Shown in pieces: positions 6,589 through 14,036 of a stretch of DNA of 18,282 bases. A model generated the notes under the pieces. The model worked only from the letters and a program-made list of their open reading frames with translations, was not told the DNA's origin and ran no database searches. Each line of letters starts with the position of its first letter. The first letter of the stretch is position 1. The stretch covers positions 17,797-36,078 of the forward strand of contig JAGWAQ010000014.1 in NCBI GenBank assembly GCA_021296375.1. Direction: 5' to 3'. The position numbers and the translations under genes were made by a program. The DNA comes from Alphaproteobacteria bacterium (GTDB taxonomy: Bacteria > Pseudomonadota > Alphaproteobacteria > Puniceispirillales > UBA1172).

Positions 6589-7866
6589 ATGACTGGCTTT
6601 ACCCCCGCGAATGGCCGCTTGATGGTGGATGGCCTCGGCCTTGATGACATCGCCGCTGAATTCGGCACCCCGCTTTATGTCTATTCCGGCGCCGCGATCG
6701 CAGCGGCGTTCACGCGGTTTCAACAGGCTGTTTCCGGCGCCGACAGCCATGTCCATTTTGCCCTGAAGGCGAATTCCAACATGGCGGTCCTGCGGCTGTT
6801 GGCGCGGCTTGGGGCAGGCGCGGATATCGTTTCCGGCGGCGAGATGGCGCGCGCCCTGGCGGCGGGCATTGCGCCGGAGAAGATTATTTTTTCCGGCGTC
6901 GGGAAAACCGATGGCGAGATCACCGCTGCCCTTGAGGCCGGGCTTGGCCAGATCAACGCCGAAAGCGCCGCTGAAGTTGACACTGTCCTTCGGCTGGCGG
7001 AACAAACCGGCCTTTCCACCCGCCTTGCGCTCAGGGTTAACCCTGATGTTGACGCCAAGACCCATGCCAAAATCGCCACCGGCAAGAGCGACACGAAATT
7101 TGGCATCTCGATGGAAGATTGCCCGGCTCTTTACCGCCGCATCAGCGACAGTGACGCCGTTGAAGCGGGGGGGCTTGCGGTTCATATCGGCTCACAGATC
7201 ATGACGCTTGAGCCATTTGAAAACGCCTGGGTTAATCTGCTTGAATTGGTCGAAACCCTGCGTGATGACGGCATGAATGTGCCGGCGCTTGACCTTGGCG
7301 GCGGCGTCGGGGTGGATTACGCGACCGGCGAAACAGCGGATATCACTGCGTTTGGCGCCTTGGTGACGCGCATGTTCGGCAACCGCAAGCTTCGTTTGGG
7401 GTTTGAGCCGGGGCGGTTCATCACCGCCGAAGCCGGCGTCCTGCTGACGCGGGTCATTGCCACCAAAACCGCGCCGTCAAAAGATTTTATCGTCGTTGAT
7501 GGCGCCATGAATGACCTGATTCGCCCGACGCTATATGAAGCCTATCATCGCATTGAGCCGGTCATCGACAGCACGGCTGAACCGGCGGCCACTCAACACA
7601 GCGGCCGCCCAGCGGATGTCGTCGGCCCGGTCTGTGAGACCGGCGATTACCTCGGGCTTGATCGCCATTTGCCGGCGATGACCCCCGGTGACTTGCTGGC
7701 GGTGCGGTCCGCCGGGGCTTATGGGGCGGTGATGCGGTCATCCTACAACACCCGCCCCCCTGCCGCCGAAGTGCTGGTGCTGGATGGCAAGGCCCATCTT
7801 GTGTCGAGGCGTCAAACGGTGGAAGAGCTGATCGCCCTTGATGTGATCCCTGATGACCTGAAGTAA
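6589..7866 (+). CDS. lysA: Diaminopimelate decarboxylase
   Basis: LysA decarboxylates meso-diaminopimelate to L-lysine, the last step of lysine synthesis, using pyridoxal phosphate. The 425-residue protein is a fold-type III (alanine racemase-like) barrel followed by a beta domain. Lys60 in FALKANSN is the Schiff-base lysine, His199 in VHIGSQI stacks on the cofactor, and LGGGVG (236-241) with EPGR (273-276) binds the phosphate. GPVCETGDYL (346-355) supplies Cys349, the residue that acts from the partner subunit of the dimer. The frame is open from GTG 6532, but ATG 6589 is chosen because TGAGGGA lies just upstream and the family N-terminus begins after it. This ribosome-binding site overlaps the lipoprotein stop codon, which suggests coupled translation. 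Confidence 0.97.
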   Translation: MTGFTPANGRLMVDGLGLDDIAAEFGTPLYVYSGAAIAAAFTRFQQAVSGADSHVHFALKANSNMAVLRLLARLGAGADIVSGGEMARALAAGIAPEKIIFSGVGKTDGEITAALEAGLGQINAESAAEVDTVLRLAEQTGLSTRLALRVNPDVDAKTHAKIATGKSDTKFGISMEDCPALYRRISDSDAVEAGGLAVHIGSQIMTLEPFENAWVNLLELVETLRDDGMNVPALDLGGGVGVDYATGETADITAFGALVTRMFGNRKLRLGFEPGRFITAEAGVLLTRVIATKTAPSKDFIVVDGAMNDLIRPTLYEAYHRIEPVIDSTAEPAATQHSGRPADVVGPVCETGDYLGLDRHLPAMTPGDLLAVRSAGAYGAVMRSSYNTRPPAAEVLVLDGKAHLVSRRQTVEELIALDVIPDDLK

Positions 7867-7890
7867 ATTTTTGCGTCCCAGGGCATCGGC

Positions 7891-7930
7891 CGCGTATCAA
7901 AGGCCCCCGCAAAAGGGCGCGTATCAAAGG
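7891..7930. repeat. 13-bp direct repeat at the end of the zinc-ribbon gene
   Basis: cgcgtatcaaagg occurs at 7891-7903 and again at 7918-7930, 27 bases apart. The right copy contains the last codons and the TGA stop of the minus-strand zinc-ribbon gene. The left copy lies in the 57-base gap between that stop and the convergent lysA stop. It looks like a duplicated gene end. No convincing terminator was found in this gap. Confidence 0.75.
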
Positions 7931-8526
7931 GCGGATTGCACCACCGGCACCACCACGATTTCCGTCACCACATCATCGTTGAGGGTTTCATCCAGCAAGA
8001 CCTGGGTTGAGAATGACAGCGACATGCCGCCGGGGATAATCTCCAGATCAAGGGTCAGGGATTTTTGCGCCAGCACAAGCCCGAAACTGTCGGATACCGT
8101 CACCATCAATGGCGGGCTATGCACCGCCCATGAGCTGAGGTTGGTGACTTCACCGGTAACGCGAATGGTGTCGCGCTTGCGGGTCGCCGACAGCCGCCCC
8201 ACCTCAACCTTTTCAGGATCCGGGGTGATCGTCAATCCGAGGGCGGTGTAAATGCCCTTTGTCTGCGGCAGGTTGGCGGAAATCAGGTTGCGATTGACGG
8301 TCATGAAAGCGGTCAGGGCAATGACAAGGAGGATCGCCACCACCACCCCCTGCCAGCTGCGGAACTGCTGCAGCAGATCGGCCTCTTCGGTGATGACATC
8401 AGCACCGCCGCGCTTGGCTTGCCAGACATGACCACAGACAGAACAACGGACTTTGCGTCCGCCTGTTTTAATGTCAGTTGTGTCCACCCGAAAGATGGTT
8501 TCACAATGGGGGCAGGTCAGCAGCAT
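7924..8526 (-). CDS. Zinc-ribbon membrane protein (MJ0042 finger / DUF3426-like)
   Basis: A 200-residue protein with three parts. Residues 1-40 form an MJ0042-type zinc ribbon with CPHC (Cys5, Cys8) and CSVC (Cys28, Cys31), ending in the common VWQA. A single membrane helix spans about 60-79. The C-terminal part (about 95-195) resembles the DUF3426 beta-sandwich (VTGEVTNLSSW... then a V-P-rich end). The zinc ribbon should face the cytoplasm and the C-terminal domain the periplasm. Its function is not known. GAAGGA lies about seven bases before ATG 8526. In other alphaproteobacteria I recall this gene next to ftsE-ftsX; here those are absent and ydcF is the divergent neighbour. It converges on lysA. 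Confidence 0.85.
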   Translation of the reverse strand: MLLTCPHCETIFRVDTTDIKTGGRKVRCSVCGHVWQAKRGGADVITEEADLLQQFRSWQGVVVAILLVIALTAFMTVNRNLISANLPQTKGIYTALGLTITPDPEKVEVGRLSATRKRDTIRVTGEVTNLSSWAVHSPPLMVTVSDSFGLVLAQKSLTLDLEIIPGGMSLSFSTQVLLDETLNDDVVTEIVVVPVVQSAL

Positions 8527-8555
8527 GGGGGGTCCTTCACGTCAATTCCACCTCT

Positions 8556-8583
8556 ACTATAGCAAGTTCTTTGGCCCTGACCA
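8556..8583 (-). promoter_or_regulatory. Candidate promoter of the zinc-ribbon gene
   Basis: Reading the minus strand, TGGTCA is followed after 16 bases by TATAGT, and the -10 box is preceded by TGC, giving an extended -10 element (TGnTATAGT). The -10 box lies about 30 bases before the start codon. The -35 matches consensus at four of six positions. This is a visual match only. Confidence 0.4.
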
Positions 8584-8629
8584 GCGATCAAAACATGACC
8601 TCGCGCAGGGGATCGTGTAAACTTCCGTC

Positions 8630-9247
8630 ATGATTGCTCGCTTGGTCTTCATCGGGATTATGCTTGCCGCTTCAGCTCTGGCGGCCACCCAGCATTATGC
8701 CCATAGCATCCGCATCAATGGCGTGATGACCGCCCCTGCCGGCGCCAGCCCCAACCGCGGCGTCGTGGTGGCGACGGGCGGCGCGGGCCGCATTTCAGCC
8801 GGGCTTGACCTGATGCGCGACGGGGCGGCGGAACGGATGCTGATCTCCGGCACCGGCGAAGGGGTCCGCAAACTTGACATCACGCGACTGATCTTGCGCA
8901 GCGGCCAGTTTGATGAAACCCGCCTGGGGCTGGTGATGGAGTGCTGTGTTGACCTCGGGCCAGCCGCCACCAACACCCGCGGCAATGCTGAAGAATCCAA
9001 ACGATGGGCCGACCGCCATGACCTCGACAGCCTCGTGGTGGTGACGTCAGATTACCATTTGCCGCGCACCATGATGGTGTTTCGGGATTTGCTTCCGCAA
9101 CACCAATTGATCCCCCACGGGGTCAATACCCCCTGGCTCAATCTTGATGCCACGGGAGGATCAGGCTGGTGGCACAACCCCACCCGAATCGGCATCATCA
9201 GCCTGGAAATGATCAAGTTTTACGCCAGTCGTATGGCTTTAATCTAA
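8630..9247 (+). CDS. YdcF/SanA-family membrane protein (DUF218)
   Basis: A 205-residue protein with an N-terminal hydrophobic helix (about residues 3-19) that should anchor it in the inner membrane with the rest outside. The DUF218 fold is shown by the early VVVATGGAGRIS strand-loop, LMRDGAAERMLISG, the AATNTRGNAEES segment and the conserved VVVTSDYHLPRTMMVF. Relatives include ElyC and SanA, linked to envelope integrity and vancomycin resistance in enteric bacteria; the enzymatic activity is not settled, so no function is claimed. ATG 8630 lacks a good ribosome-binding site, and an in-frame ATG at 8660 has GGGATT before it but would cut off the helix. It converges on tyrA, with the two stops 11 bases apart around a perfect palindrome. 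Confidence 0.85.
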   Translation: MIARLVFIGIMLAASALAATQHYAHSIRINGVMTAPAGASPNRGVVVATGGAGRISAGLDLMRDGAAERMLISGTGEGVRKLDITRLILRSGQFDETRLGLVMECCVDLGPAATNTRGNAEESKRWADRHDLDSLVVVTSDYHLPRTMMVFRDLLPQHQLIPHGVNTPWLNLDATGGSGWWHNPTRIGIISLEMIKFYASRMALI

Positions 9248-9253
9248 TAAAGC

Positions 9254-9267
9254 CTTGATTAATCAAG
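9254..9267. repeat. 14-bp perfect palindrome between convergent ydcF-like and tyrA stops
   Basis: CTTGATTAATCAAG is perfectly self-complementary. The TAA stop of tyrA (minus strand, 9259-9261) lies at its centre. It could form a short hairpin in either transcript, but it has no spare loop bases and no T run follows, so termination is uncertain. A protein-binding site is another possibility. Confidence 0.5.
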
Positions 9268-10140
9268 CTGGCCGATATCTTCAATTTTCTTGCGGATAGC
9301 GCGGGTTCGAGTGAACAGCTCTTCAAGCTTGTCGCTTTCTTTCCAGCGAATGGCGCGCTGCAGATAGCTCAAATCTTCATTGAACCGCCCCAGCATCTCC
9401 AGCACCGCGTCGGCATTATTGATGAAGACATCACGCCACATGATGGGGTCGGAGGCGGCGATGCGGGTGAAATCCCGAAAGCCCGAGGCGGAGAATTTGA
9501 TGACATCATTTTTCAGATGGCCTTCGAGATCAGCCGCGGTGCCGACAATCGTATAGGCGATCAGGTGCGGCAGGTGCGATGTCACCGCCAGCACCTTGTC
9601 ATGATAATCGGCGTCCATCTCCTCAACGATGGCCCCAAGCCCCGACAGAAAATCCGTGAAGGTGGCCACGACTTCGTCGGGCGCGTCTTGCGGCAGGATA
9701 ATCCAGTAGCGGTCCTGGAACAGCGTCGCGAACCCGGCTTCAGGGCCGGAATATTCTGTCCCGGCGATGGGGTGGGAGGGCAGAAAATACACCCCGTCCG
9801 GCAAATGAGGCGTAACATCGGCGATCACTGATGTTTTGGTCGAACCGGTATCCGTCACCACTGCGCCGGGCTTCAGGTGAGGGGCCATGTCGCGGGTCGC
9901 CGCCGCCATCGCGCCAACAGGTATGGCCAGCACGACAAGATCAGCGCCTTCGACCGCTTCGGCGATCGACCCCGTCACCTCACCAAGGCCAAGCGATTGC
10001 GCTGTTGCGCGGACCGCGTCATCGCGATCATAACTCATCACCACCCCAGCCAGGTTTTTGGCCATCGTTGCCTTGATGAGAGATGAGCCAATCAGCCCAA
10101 GGCCGATCACCGCGATTTTTTCATAGAGGTGCGACGACAT
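9259..10140 (-). CDS. tyrA: Prephenate / arogenate dehydrogenase (TyrA family)
   Basis: A cytosolic NAD(P)-dependent dehydrogenase of about 293 residues that oxidatively decarboxylates prephenate or arogenate on the way to tyrosine. The Rossmann motif GLGLIGSS opens the protein, DLVVLAIPVGA follows, and the catalytic-site segment SHPIAGTEYSG has the conserved histidine of the family. SHLPHLIAY starts the C-terminal helical domain. There is no chorismate mutase domain fused; that activity is encoded two genes upstream. Substrate preference cannot be read from the sequence. ATG 10140 was chosen over the adjacent ATG 10143 because the AAGGG ribosome-binding site overlaps the latter too closely. 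The start is eight bases after the hisC stop, so the two are probably translationally coupled. Confidence 0.95.
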   Translation of the reverse strand: MSSHLYEKIAVIGLGLIGSSLIKATMAKNLAGVVMSYDRDDAVRATAQSLGLGEVTGSIAEAVEGADLVVLAIPVGAMAAATRDMAPHLKPGAVVTDTGSTKTSVIADVTPHLPDGVYFLPSHPIAGTEYSGPEAGFATLFQDRYWIILPQDAPDEVVATFTDFLSGLGAIVEEMDADYHDKVLAVTSHLPHLIAYTIVGTAADLEGHLKNDVIKFSASGFRDFTRIAASDPIMWRDVFINNADAVLEMLGRFNEDLSYLQRAIRWKESDKLEELFTRTRAIRKKIEDIGQLD

Positions 10141-10148
10141 CATGACCC

Positions 10149-11243
10149 TTAGCTTTTTCTGGTTTCGGCAAAATCTTTAAAAGCGGCGGCGGTGATCGCC
10201 ATCTCTTCGTCATCGCCCATCGACATGCGCAGGCAATCGGGCAAGCCGTAAGGCACCATCTTGCGGAGCTGAATGCCGCGTGACGCCATAAACCCGTGGG
10301 CGGCTTCCGCCTCATCGGCATCGCGGAACCTGATCAGGAAAAAATTGGCGCGCGACGGCACGACATCAAACCCCGCCTGGGTGATGCTGTCCTGCATGCG
10401 CGGCATCCACTGGTTGTTATGGGCAACACTGCGGTCAAAAAATGCCCTGTCACTGACCGCCGCTGTCCCCGCCAGAGCGGCGGCGGCATTAACGCTGAAT
10501 GGCCCGCGAATAGAGGCCAGCACCGACAATATCGCCGGCGGGAAATACCCCCAGCCAAGGCGCAGGGACCCGAGGCCAAAGATTTTAGAAAATGTCCGCA
10601 ACATCACGACATTGTCATGGGTTTCGACATAAGCCGCGCCATCAGTGTAATCAGGGTCATTCGTCGCGATATATTCCGCGTAAGCACTGTCCAGCACGAT
10701 GATCACCGACGACGGGACATGGGCGATCAGGCGTTCGACGTCACGGGTCGTGATCATCGTCCCCGTGGGGTTATTGGGATTGGCCAGAAAGATCAGGCGG
10801 GTTTTCGGGGTAATCGCGGCAAGGATATTGTCAACGCTGACGGTCAAGCCATCATCAGCCGCCACCACCGCCACGCCGCCCGCAATACGAATCGCTTGCG
10901 GGAAGACCAGAAACCCGTATTGGGTGTGGATCGCTTCATCGCCATCCTCCAGATAGGCGGTGGCCAGCAACCCGATCAATTCATCGGACCCGTTGGACGG
11001 CAGGATCAGCTCAGGTTTAAGGGAAAACCTGTCGGCAATCGCCTTCACCAACCCCTGGCTGATCTGCTCAGGGTAGCGGTGCAGGGTTTCCCCCAGCTCC
11101 CCCAGGGCCGCGACGGCTTTTGGTGACGGGCCAAGGGCGCCTTCATTGACCGACAGTCTGATCTGGCGGCCTTCGGGCAATGCCGTTACTTCAGGTCGGT
11201 AACTGACGAGTGACCGGATGGATGTTTTTGGTGTGATGCTCAT
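10149..11243 (-). CDS. hisC: Histidinol-phosphate / aromatic aminotransferase
   Basis: A 364-residue fold-type I pyridoxal-phosphate aminotransferase of the HisC family. ANPNNPTG (154-161) and LDSAYAEY (184-191) form the cofactor-binding core. RTFSKIFGLGSLRLGWGY contains the Schiff-base Lys220 and the phosphate-binding arginine, and the C-terminal LRMSMGDDEE segment holds the substrate-carboxylate arginine. HisC makes histidinol phosphate from imidazole-acetol phosphate. Its place between chorismate mutase and tyrA, with no other his gene nearby, suggests it also or mainly transaminates aromatic keto acids (prephenate, phenylpyruvate or 4-hydroxyphenylpyruvate), as documented for several HisC paralogues. 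No strong ribosome-binding site precedes ATG 11243; the gene follows chorismate mutase by 27 bases. Confidence 0.93.
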   Translation of the reverse strand: MSITPKTSIRSLVSYRPEVTALPEGRQIRLSVNEGALGPSPKAVAALGELGETLHRYPEQISQGLVKAIADRFSLKPELILPSNGSDELIGLLATAYLEDGDEAIHTQYGFLVFPQAIRIAGGVAVVAADDGLTVSVDNILAAITPKTRLIFLANPNNPTGTMITTRDVERLIAHVPSSVIIVLDSAYAEYIATNDPDYTDGAAYVETHDNVVMLRTFSKIFGLGSLRLGWGYFPPAILSVLASIRGPFSVNAAAALAGTAAVSDRAFFDRSVAHNNQWMPRMQDSITQAGFDVVPSRANFFLIRFRDADEAEAAHGFMASRGIQLRKMVPYGLPDCLRMSMGDDEEMAITAAAFKDFAETRKS

Positions 11244-11270
11244 GCTCTTTTTATCGCAGATAACCGCTGT

Positions 11271-11951
11271 TTAGGAAAGATGCCGCTGCTGGATAATGCC
11301 AAGAAGCCCGTCAGCCTGGGGGTGATGACCAGCGGTCAGGGCCAGGGTGCCGTTAGCCGACGTCACCGTCACATCCGCTTGCGACGGGTCAGGCAGGATC
11401 GAGGCCAGCACCACACCATCGGCAATACCATGGCCTTCGAGCAAAGGCGTCACGGCACTGATGAACACATGCTGGCCGTCAGCCCTTGCGGCAATCAGGG
11501 CATCAAGCCAGGTGGCGTCATCATCCCAATGGGGGACAATCCCGAGATCGGAACTGCCATTGGCGATGGCACCAACAACTTCACCGCCTGATCGCTGTTC
11601 GGTGAGCGCCACCCCGGGGCCAAAACGGAAACCCGCGGCAATACGCATGTCCGGGCTTGAGGGGATGGTGATTTTAAGCGGCGCCTGACTCGACAGATTG
11701 CCGGCGATGATCTGCCGCCAGATGCGCTCGATCAATTGCGGGGGCAGCGCGGAGGAGGCCACAAGATTACGCACCAGATCCGCCTCTCGCCCGGGGCGGA
11801 ACGTGTGCTGGCCAGATTTCGCCGCCGCCACCTGCGCCGCCAGGGCAGCGCGCTCCTCGATGGCGTTCAGGATCCGGGCATCAAGGGCATCGATCTCCGC
11901 CCGAACCTGGCTGAGCTTTTGCTGATCTGTGGTCAAAGTCGGGTCAGACAT
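11271..11951 (-). CDS. Chorismate mutase (AroQ type) with a prephenate-dehydratase-like C-terminal region
   Basis: This 226-residue protein begins with an AroQ chorismate mutase domain (about residues 10-90), which converts chorismate to prephenate. Aligned by eye with the Escherichia coli P-protein, it keeps Arg17, Arg34, Lys45, Arg55, Glu56 and Gln89 at active-site positions; the Asp48 equivalent appears to be Arg52. Residues 92-226 have the look of the periplasmic-binding-like fold of prephenate dehydratase (GEVVGAIANGSSDLGIVPHWDDD resembles its 'aDyaVvPiEN' region) but lack a recognisable catalytic TRF motif. The second half is therefore probably structural or regulatory. ATG 11951 was chosen because AAAGGGA precedes it; the frame also extends to TTG 11993. 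First gene of the chorismate mutase, hisC, tyrA run. Confidence 0.88.
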   Translation of the reverse strand: MSDPTLTTDQQKLSQVRAEIDALDARILNAIEERAALAAQVAAAKSGQHTFRPGREADLVRNLVASSALPPQLIERIWRQIIAGNLSSQAPLKITIPSSPDMRIAAGFRFGPGVALTEQRSGGEVVGAIANGSSDLGIVPHWDDDATWLDALIAARADGQHVFISAVTPLLEGHGIADGVVLASILPDPSQADVTVTSANGTLALTAGHHPQADGLLGIIQQRHLS

Positions 11952-11952
11952 G

Positions 11953-11984
11953 AATTTCCCTTTACTGGAATTTCTCTTTACTGG
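11953..11984 (-). repeat. Tandemly duplicated ribosome-binding region of the chorismate mutase gene
   Basis: On the + strand aatttccctttactgg (11953-11968) is followed directly by aatttctctttactgg (11969-11984), with 15 of 16 bases identical. On the coding strand each copy carries an AAAG(A/G)GA Shine-Dalgarno-like core. Only the copy nearest the start codon is correctly placed for ATG 11951. The upstream copy would serve an in-frame start that is not present. Confidence 0.85.
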
Positions 11985-12064
11985 CAGGGTCAATAGCGGC
12001 CGGCCTGCTCCCGCCGTTAGCGCTCAAGGTCAACTCCCCACCCTTTGATCAGCATCAGACGACC

Positions 12065-12820
12065 TCACGTTGCTTTGATATGGACAAGCCCTGATCGGGT
12101 GGGCGATGACGTTTTCACTTTAACGCCCCTCATGGAATAAATCATTTTGCGGGCTTCGACAATCAAAACACCGCCAAAAAGGTTCGGCAGGCGTTCCACA
12201 AACGGCGCGTATTTCGGGTAGAAATTCGACCGTGACGGGGGCGCCGCCAAGGCTTGTTCAATTGCACCCACCTCAAAATCATGGTGCTTGAGCAGTTTTT
12301 TGATCTGATTGACGGAATACGGCTGGCCCATGCCAAAAGGCGTCGTGTCCGTTGCCGCCCACAAGCTGGCGCGATGCGGCACGATCACTATCAATCGCCC
12401 CTGGCCTTTCAGCACCCGCCAGCATTCCGCCATCATGTCATCGGGACGCGGTGATGTTTCAAGCCCGTGGGCCACCACCATCAGATCAAGGCTGGCGTCA
12501 AGCAATGGCAATTGCGCAAGATCCACCAGCGCCTGGCGTGACCGGTGTTTTTTATCTTGCGGCCATGGGGTGATGTCATGGCCTTCGCCACTAAAATGAC
12601 AAACCTCGCCGTTGGGGAAATACTTCAAATAGGGCCAGCCATAGCCAAGCGCCGCTGACGCAAGGTGAGGGCCATCTTCCGCCAGCATCGGGGCAAGTTT
12701 GCGGGAGATCAGGTGGCGCACCATTCGCCCCGTGGAACTGGCGTAAAACGGCGCCGCGTTAACCCCCCCAAGCGGCGGGGTCTCGCTGGCCTCTGGTGTC
12801 AGCTGATCACGCTTGACCAT
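12065..12820 (-). CDS. Class I SAM-dependent methyltransferase
   Basis: A 251-residue cytosolic protein of the methyltransferase 11/25 type. ASAALGYGWPYLKYF (about residues 53-67) is a weakened motif I. LDASLDLMVVAHGLETSPRP (about 108-127) matches motif II/III, where the family commonly reads 'fD.v...h.le', and AECWRVLKGQGRLIVIVPHR (129-148) is the typical motif after the cofactor site. YSVNQIKKLLKHHDFEVG near residue 190 is the usual C-terminal helix-strand. The substrate is unknown. I recall such a methyltransferase paired with gloB in other alphaproteobacteria, which fits its divergent position 54 bases from gloB. No clear ribosome-binding site precedes ATG 12820, so the exact start is less sure. 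Confidence 0.85.
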   Translation of the reverse strand: MVKRDQLTPEASETPPLGGVNAAPFYASSTGRMVRHLISRKLAPMLAEDGPHLASAALGYGWPYLKYFPNGEVCHFSGEGHDITPWPQDKKHRSRQALVDLAQLPLLDASLDLMVVAHGLETSPRPDDMMAECWRVLKGQGRLIVIVPHRASLWAATDTTPFGMGQPYSVNQIKKLLKHHDFEVGAIEQALAAPPSRSNFYPKYAPFVERLPNLFGGVLIVEARKMIYSMRGVKVKTSSPTRSGLVHIKAT

Positions 12821-12874
12821 GGTGATGATGATCCCACATCATGATGATTACCCTTGCCGCAATGGAGTTTCCTC

Positions 12875-13657
12875 ATGTCTGACGCCGAATGGATACGCAT
12901 CCCCGCCCTGTCTGATAATTATATCTGGATGCTGCATAATCCGTCCAGTAAAGAGCTGGCGATTGTTGACCCCGGCGATGCCAGCGCCGTGATCGAAACC
13001 CTTGATGCCCGTGGCTTGACCCCGACGGTGATCGTCAACACCCATCATCACTTTGACCATACCGATGGCAACGCCGAATTGATGGAAAAATACACCCTTC
13101 CCTTGATCGCGCCCGCGGCGGAAACCGCCCGCATTGCTGGCATCACCACCACGGTTGATGATGGCGATCGCATCACCATCGCCGGTTATGACGCCGAGGT
13201 GATCACAACCCCTGGCCACACGACCGGGCATGTGGCGTTTTACCTGCCCGATTGTTTCGGGGCGTCAGGGGTCGTGTTTGTCGGGGATAACCTGTTTTCG
13301 CTGGGGTGCGGGCGGGTGTTTGAAGGCACCATGGATGACATGTGGTCATCGCTTGAGAAACTGCGCGCCTTGCCTGACGATACGCTTGTCTGTGGCGGCC
13401 ATGAATATTCCGCCGCCAATGCGCTTTATGTGGAAAGCCTCGATTGGGCGCGCCCCGAAGCCGCCGCCCGTATCGCCGAAATTCGCGCCTTGAGGGCCGC
13501 CGATAAACCGACCTTGCCTGTCCGCCTGGGGGATGAAAAACGGGCCAACCCGTTCCTGAATGGTGATGCCGAGGATCTCGCCGCCGCCCTGGGCATGGCC
13601 GGACAGTCGGCGACCGCGGTCTTCACCGCCCTGCGCGAAGGCAAGGACCGGTTTTAA
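12875..13657 (+). CDS. gloB: Hydroxyacylglutathione hydrolase (glyoxalase II)
   Basis: GloB hydrolyses S-lactoylglutathione to lactate and glutathione, completing methylglyoxal detoxification in the cytosol. The 260-residue protein is a metallo-beta-lactamase fold enzyme. The metal motif THHHFDH is at residues 56-62, with His115 in PGHTTGH, Asp138 in VGDNLF and His176 in CGGHEYS as the other ligands. GCGRVFEG (145-152) is specific to glyoxalase II and helps bind glutathione, and the C-terminal R-x-x-K-D-x-F ending matches the HAGH domain. ATG 12875 has GGAG about seven bases upstream; an in-frame TTG at 12854 is less likely. No glyoxalase I gene is in the window. It is convergent with folB, three bases apart. 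Confidence 0.97.
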   Translation: MSDAEWIRIPALSDNYIWMLHNPSSKELAIVDPGDASAVIETLDARGLTPTVIVNTHHHFDHTDGNAELMEKYTLPLIAPAAETARIAGITTTVDDGDRITIAGYDAEVITTPGHTTGHVAFYLPDCFGASGVVFVGDNLFSLGCGRVFEGTMDDMWSSLEKLRALPDDTLVCGGHEYSAANALYVESLDWARPEAAARIAEIRALRAADKPTLPVRLGDEKRANPFLNGDAEDLAAALGMAGQSATAVFTALREGKDRF

Positions 13658-13660
13658 CCT

Positions 13661-14032
13661 TTACATCAATCCGAGATTGGACAACCGATAGGCAACGGTT
13701 TTGCAATTGGGGTAAACATCAGGCTTCTGGGTCTGGACAGAAACCCCCACGACATCACGCATGGCGCTAATGGCGTCAAAGATATGCCGCGCCAGGGTTT
13801 CCTGAAGATCATAATGCCGGGCTTCCGCCAGCGCGATCACGGCGTTCCGCACCTCATCATAATCAAGGGTATCGGCGACGGTATCGGCGGTGGGTTCATT
13901 GCTGGCGTCAAGGCGCAGCTCAACATCGATCAGCACGCGCTGTTTTTCAGCACGCTCAAAATCATGCAAGCCAATTGAACAGATCACTTCAACTTCGTGA
14001 AGAAATACACTTCGTGTTACAGTAGCGGTCAT
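13661..14032 (-). CDS. folB: Dihydroneopterin aldolase family protein (FolB)
   Basis: A 123-residue protein of the FolB/FolX T-fold family. Dihydroneopterin aldolase converts 7,8-dihydroneopterin to 6-hydroxymethyl-dihydropterin and glycolaldehyde in folate synthesis. SIGLHDFERAEKQRV carries the family 'iGv..wE...q' motif with Glu26, LDYDEV is at 56-61, ETLA with pterin-binding Glu78 follows, and TQKPD contains the likely catalytic Lys103. Aldolase and epimerase (FolX-like) activities are hard to tell apart from sequence. ATG 14032 was chosen over in-frame ATG 14044 because GATGGGT lies about seven bases before it; that ribosome-binding site overlaps the stop of the SDR gene upstream. This suggests coupled translation with the SDR. 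Confidence 0.93.
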   Translation of the reverse strand: MTATVTRSVFLHEVEVICSIGLHDFERAEKQRVLIDVELRLDASNEPTADTVADTLDYDEVRNAVIALAEARHYDLQETLARHIFDAISAMRDVVGVSVQTQKPDVYPNCKTVAYRLSNLGLM

Positions 14033-14036
14033 GTTG

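Noticed and set aside
7904..7920. Possible hairpin GCCC...GGGC between lysA and the zinc-ribbon gene
   Set aside because: The stem is only about four pairs and no T run follows on either strand.
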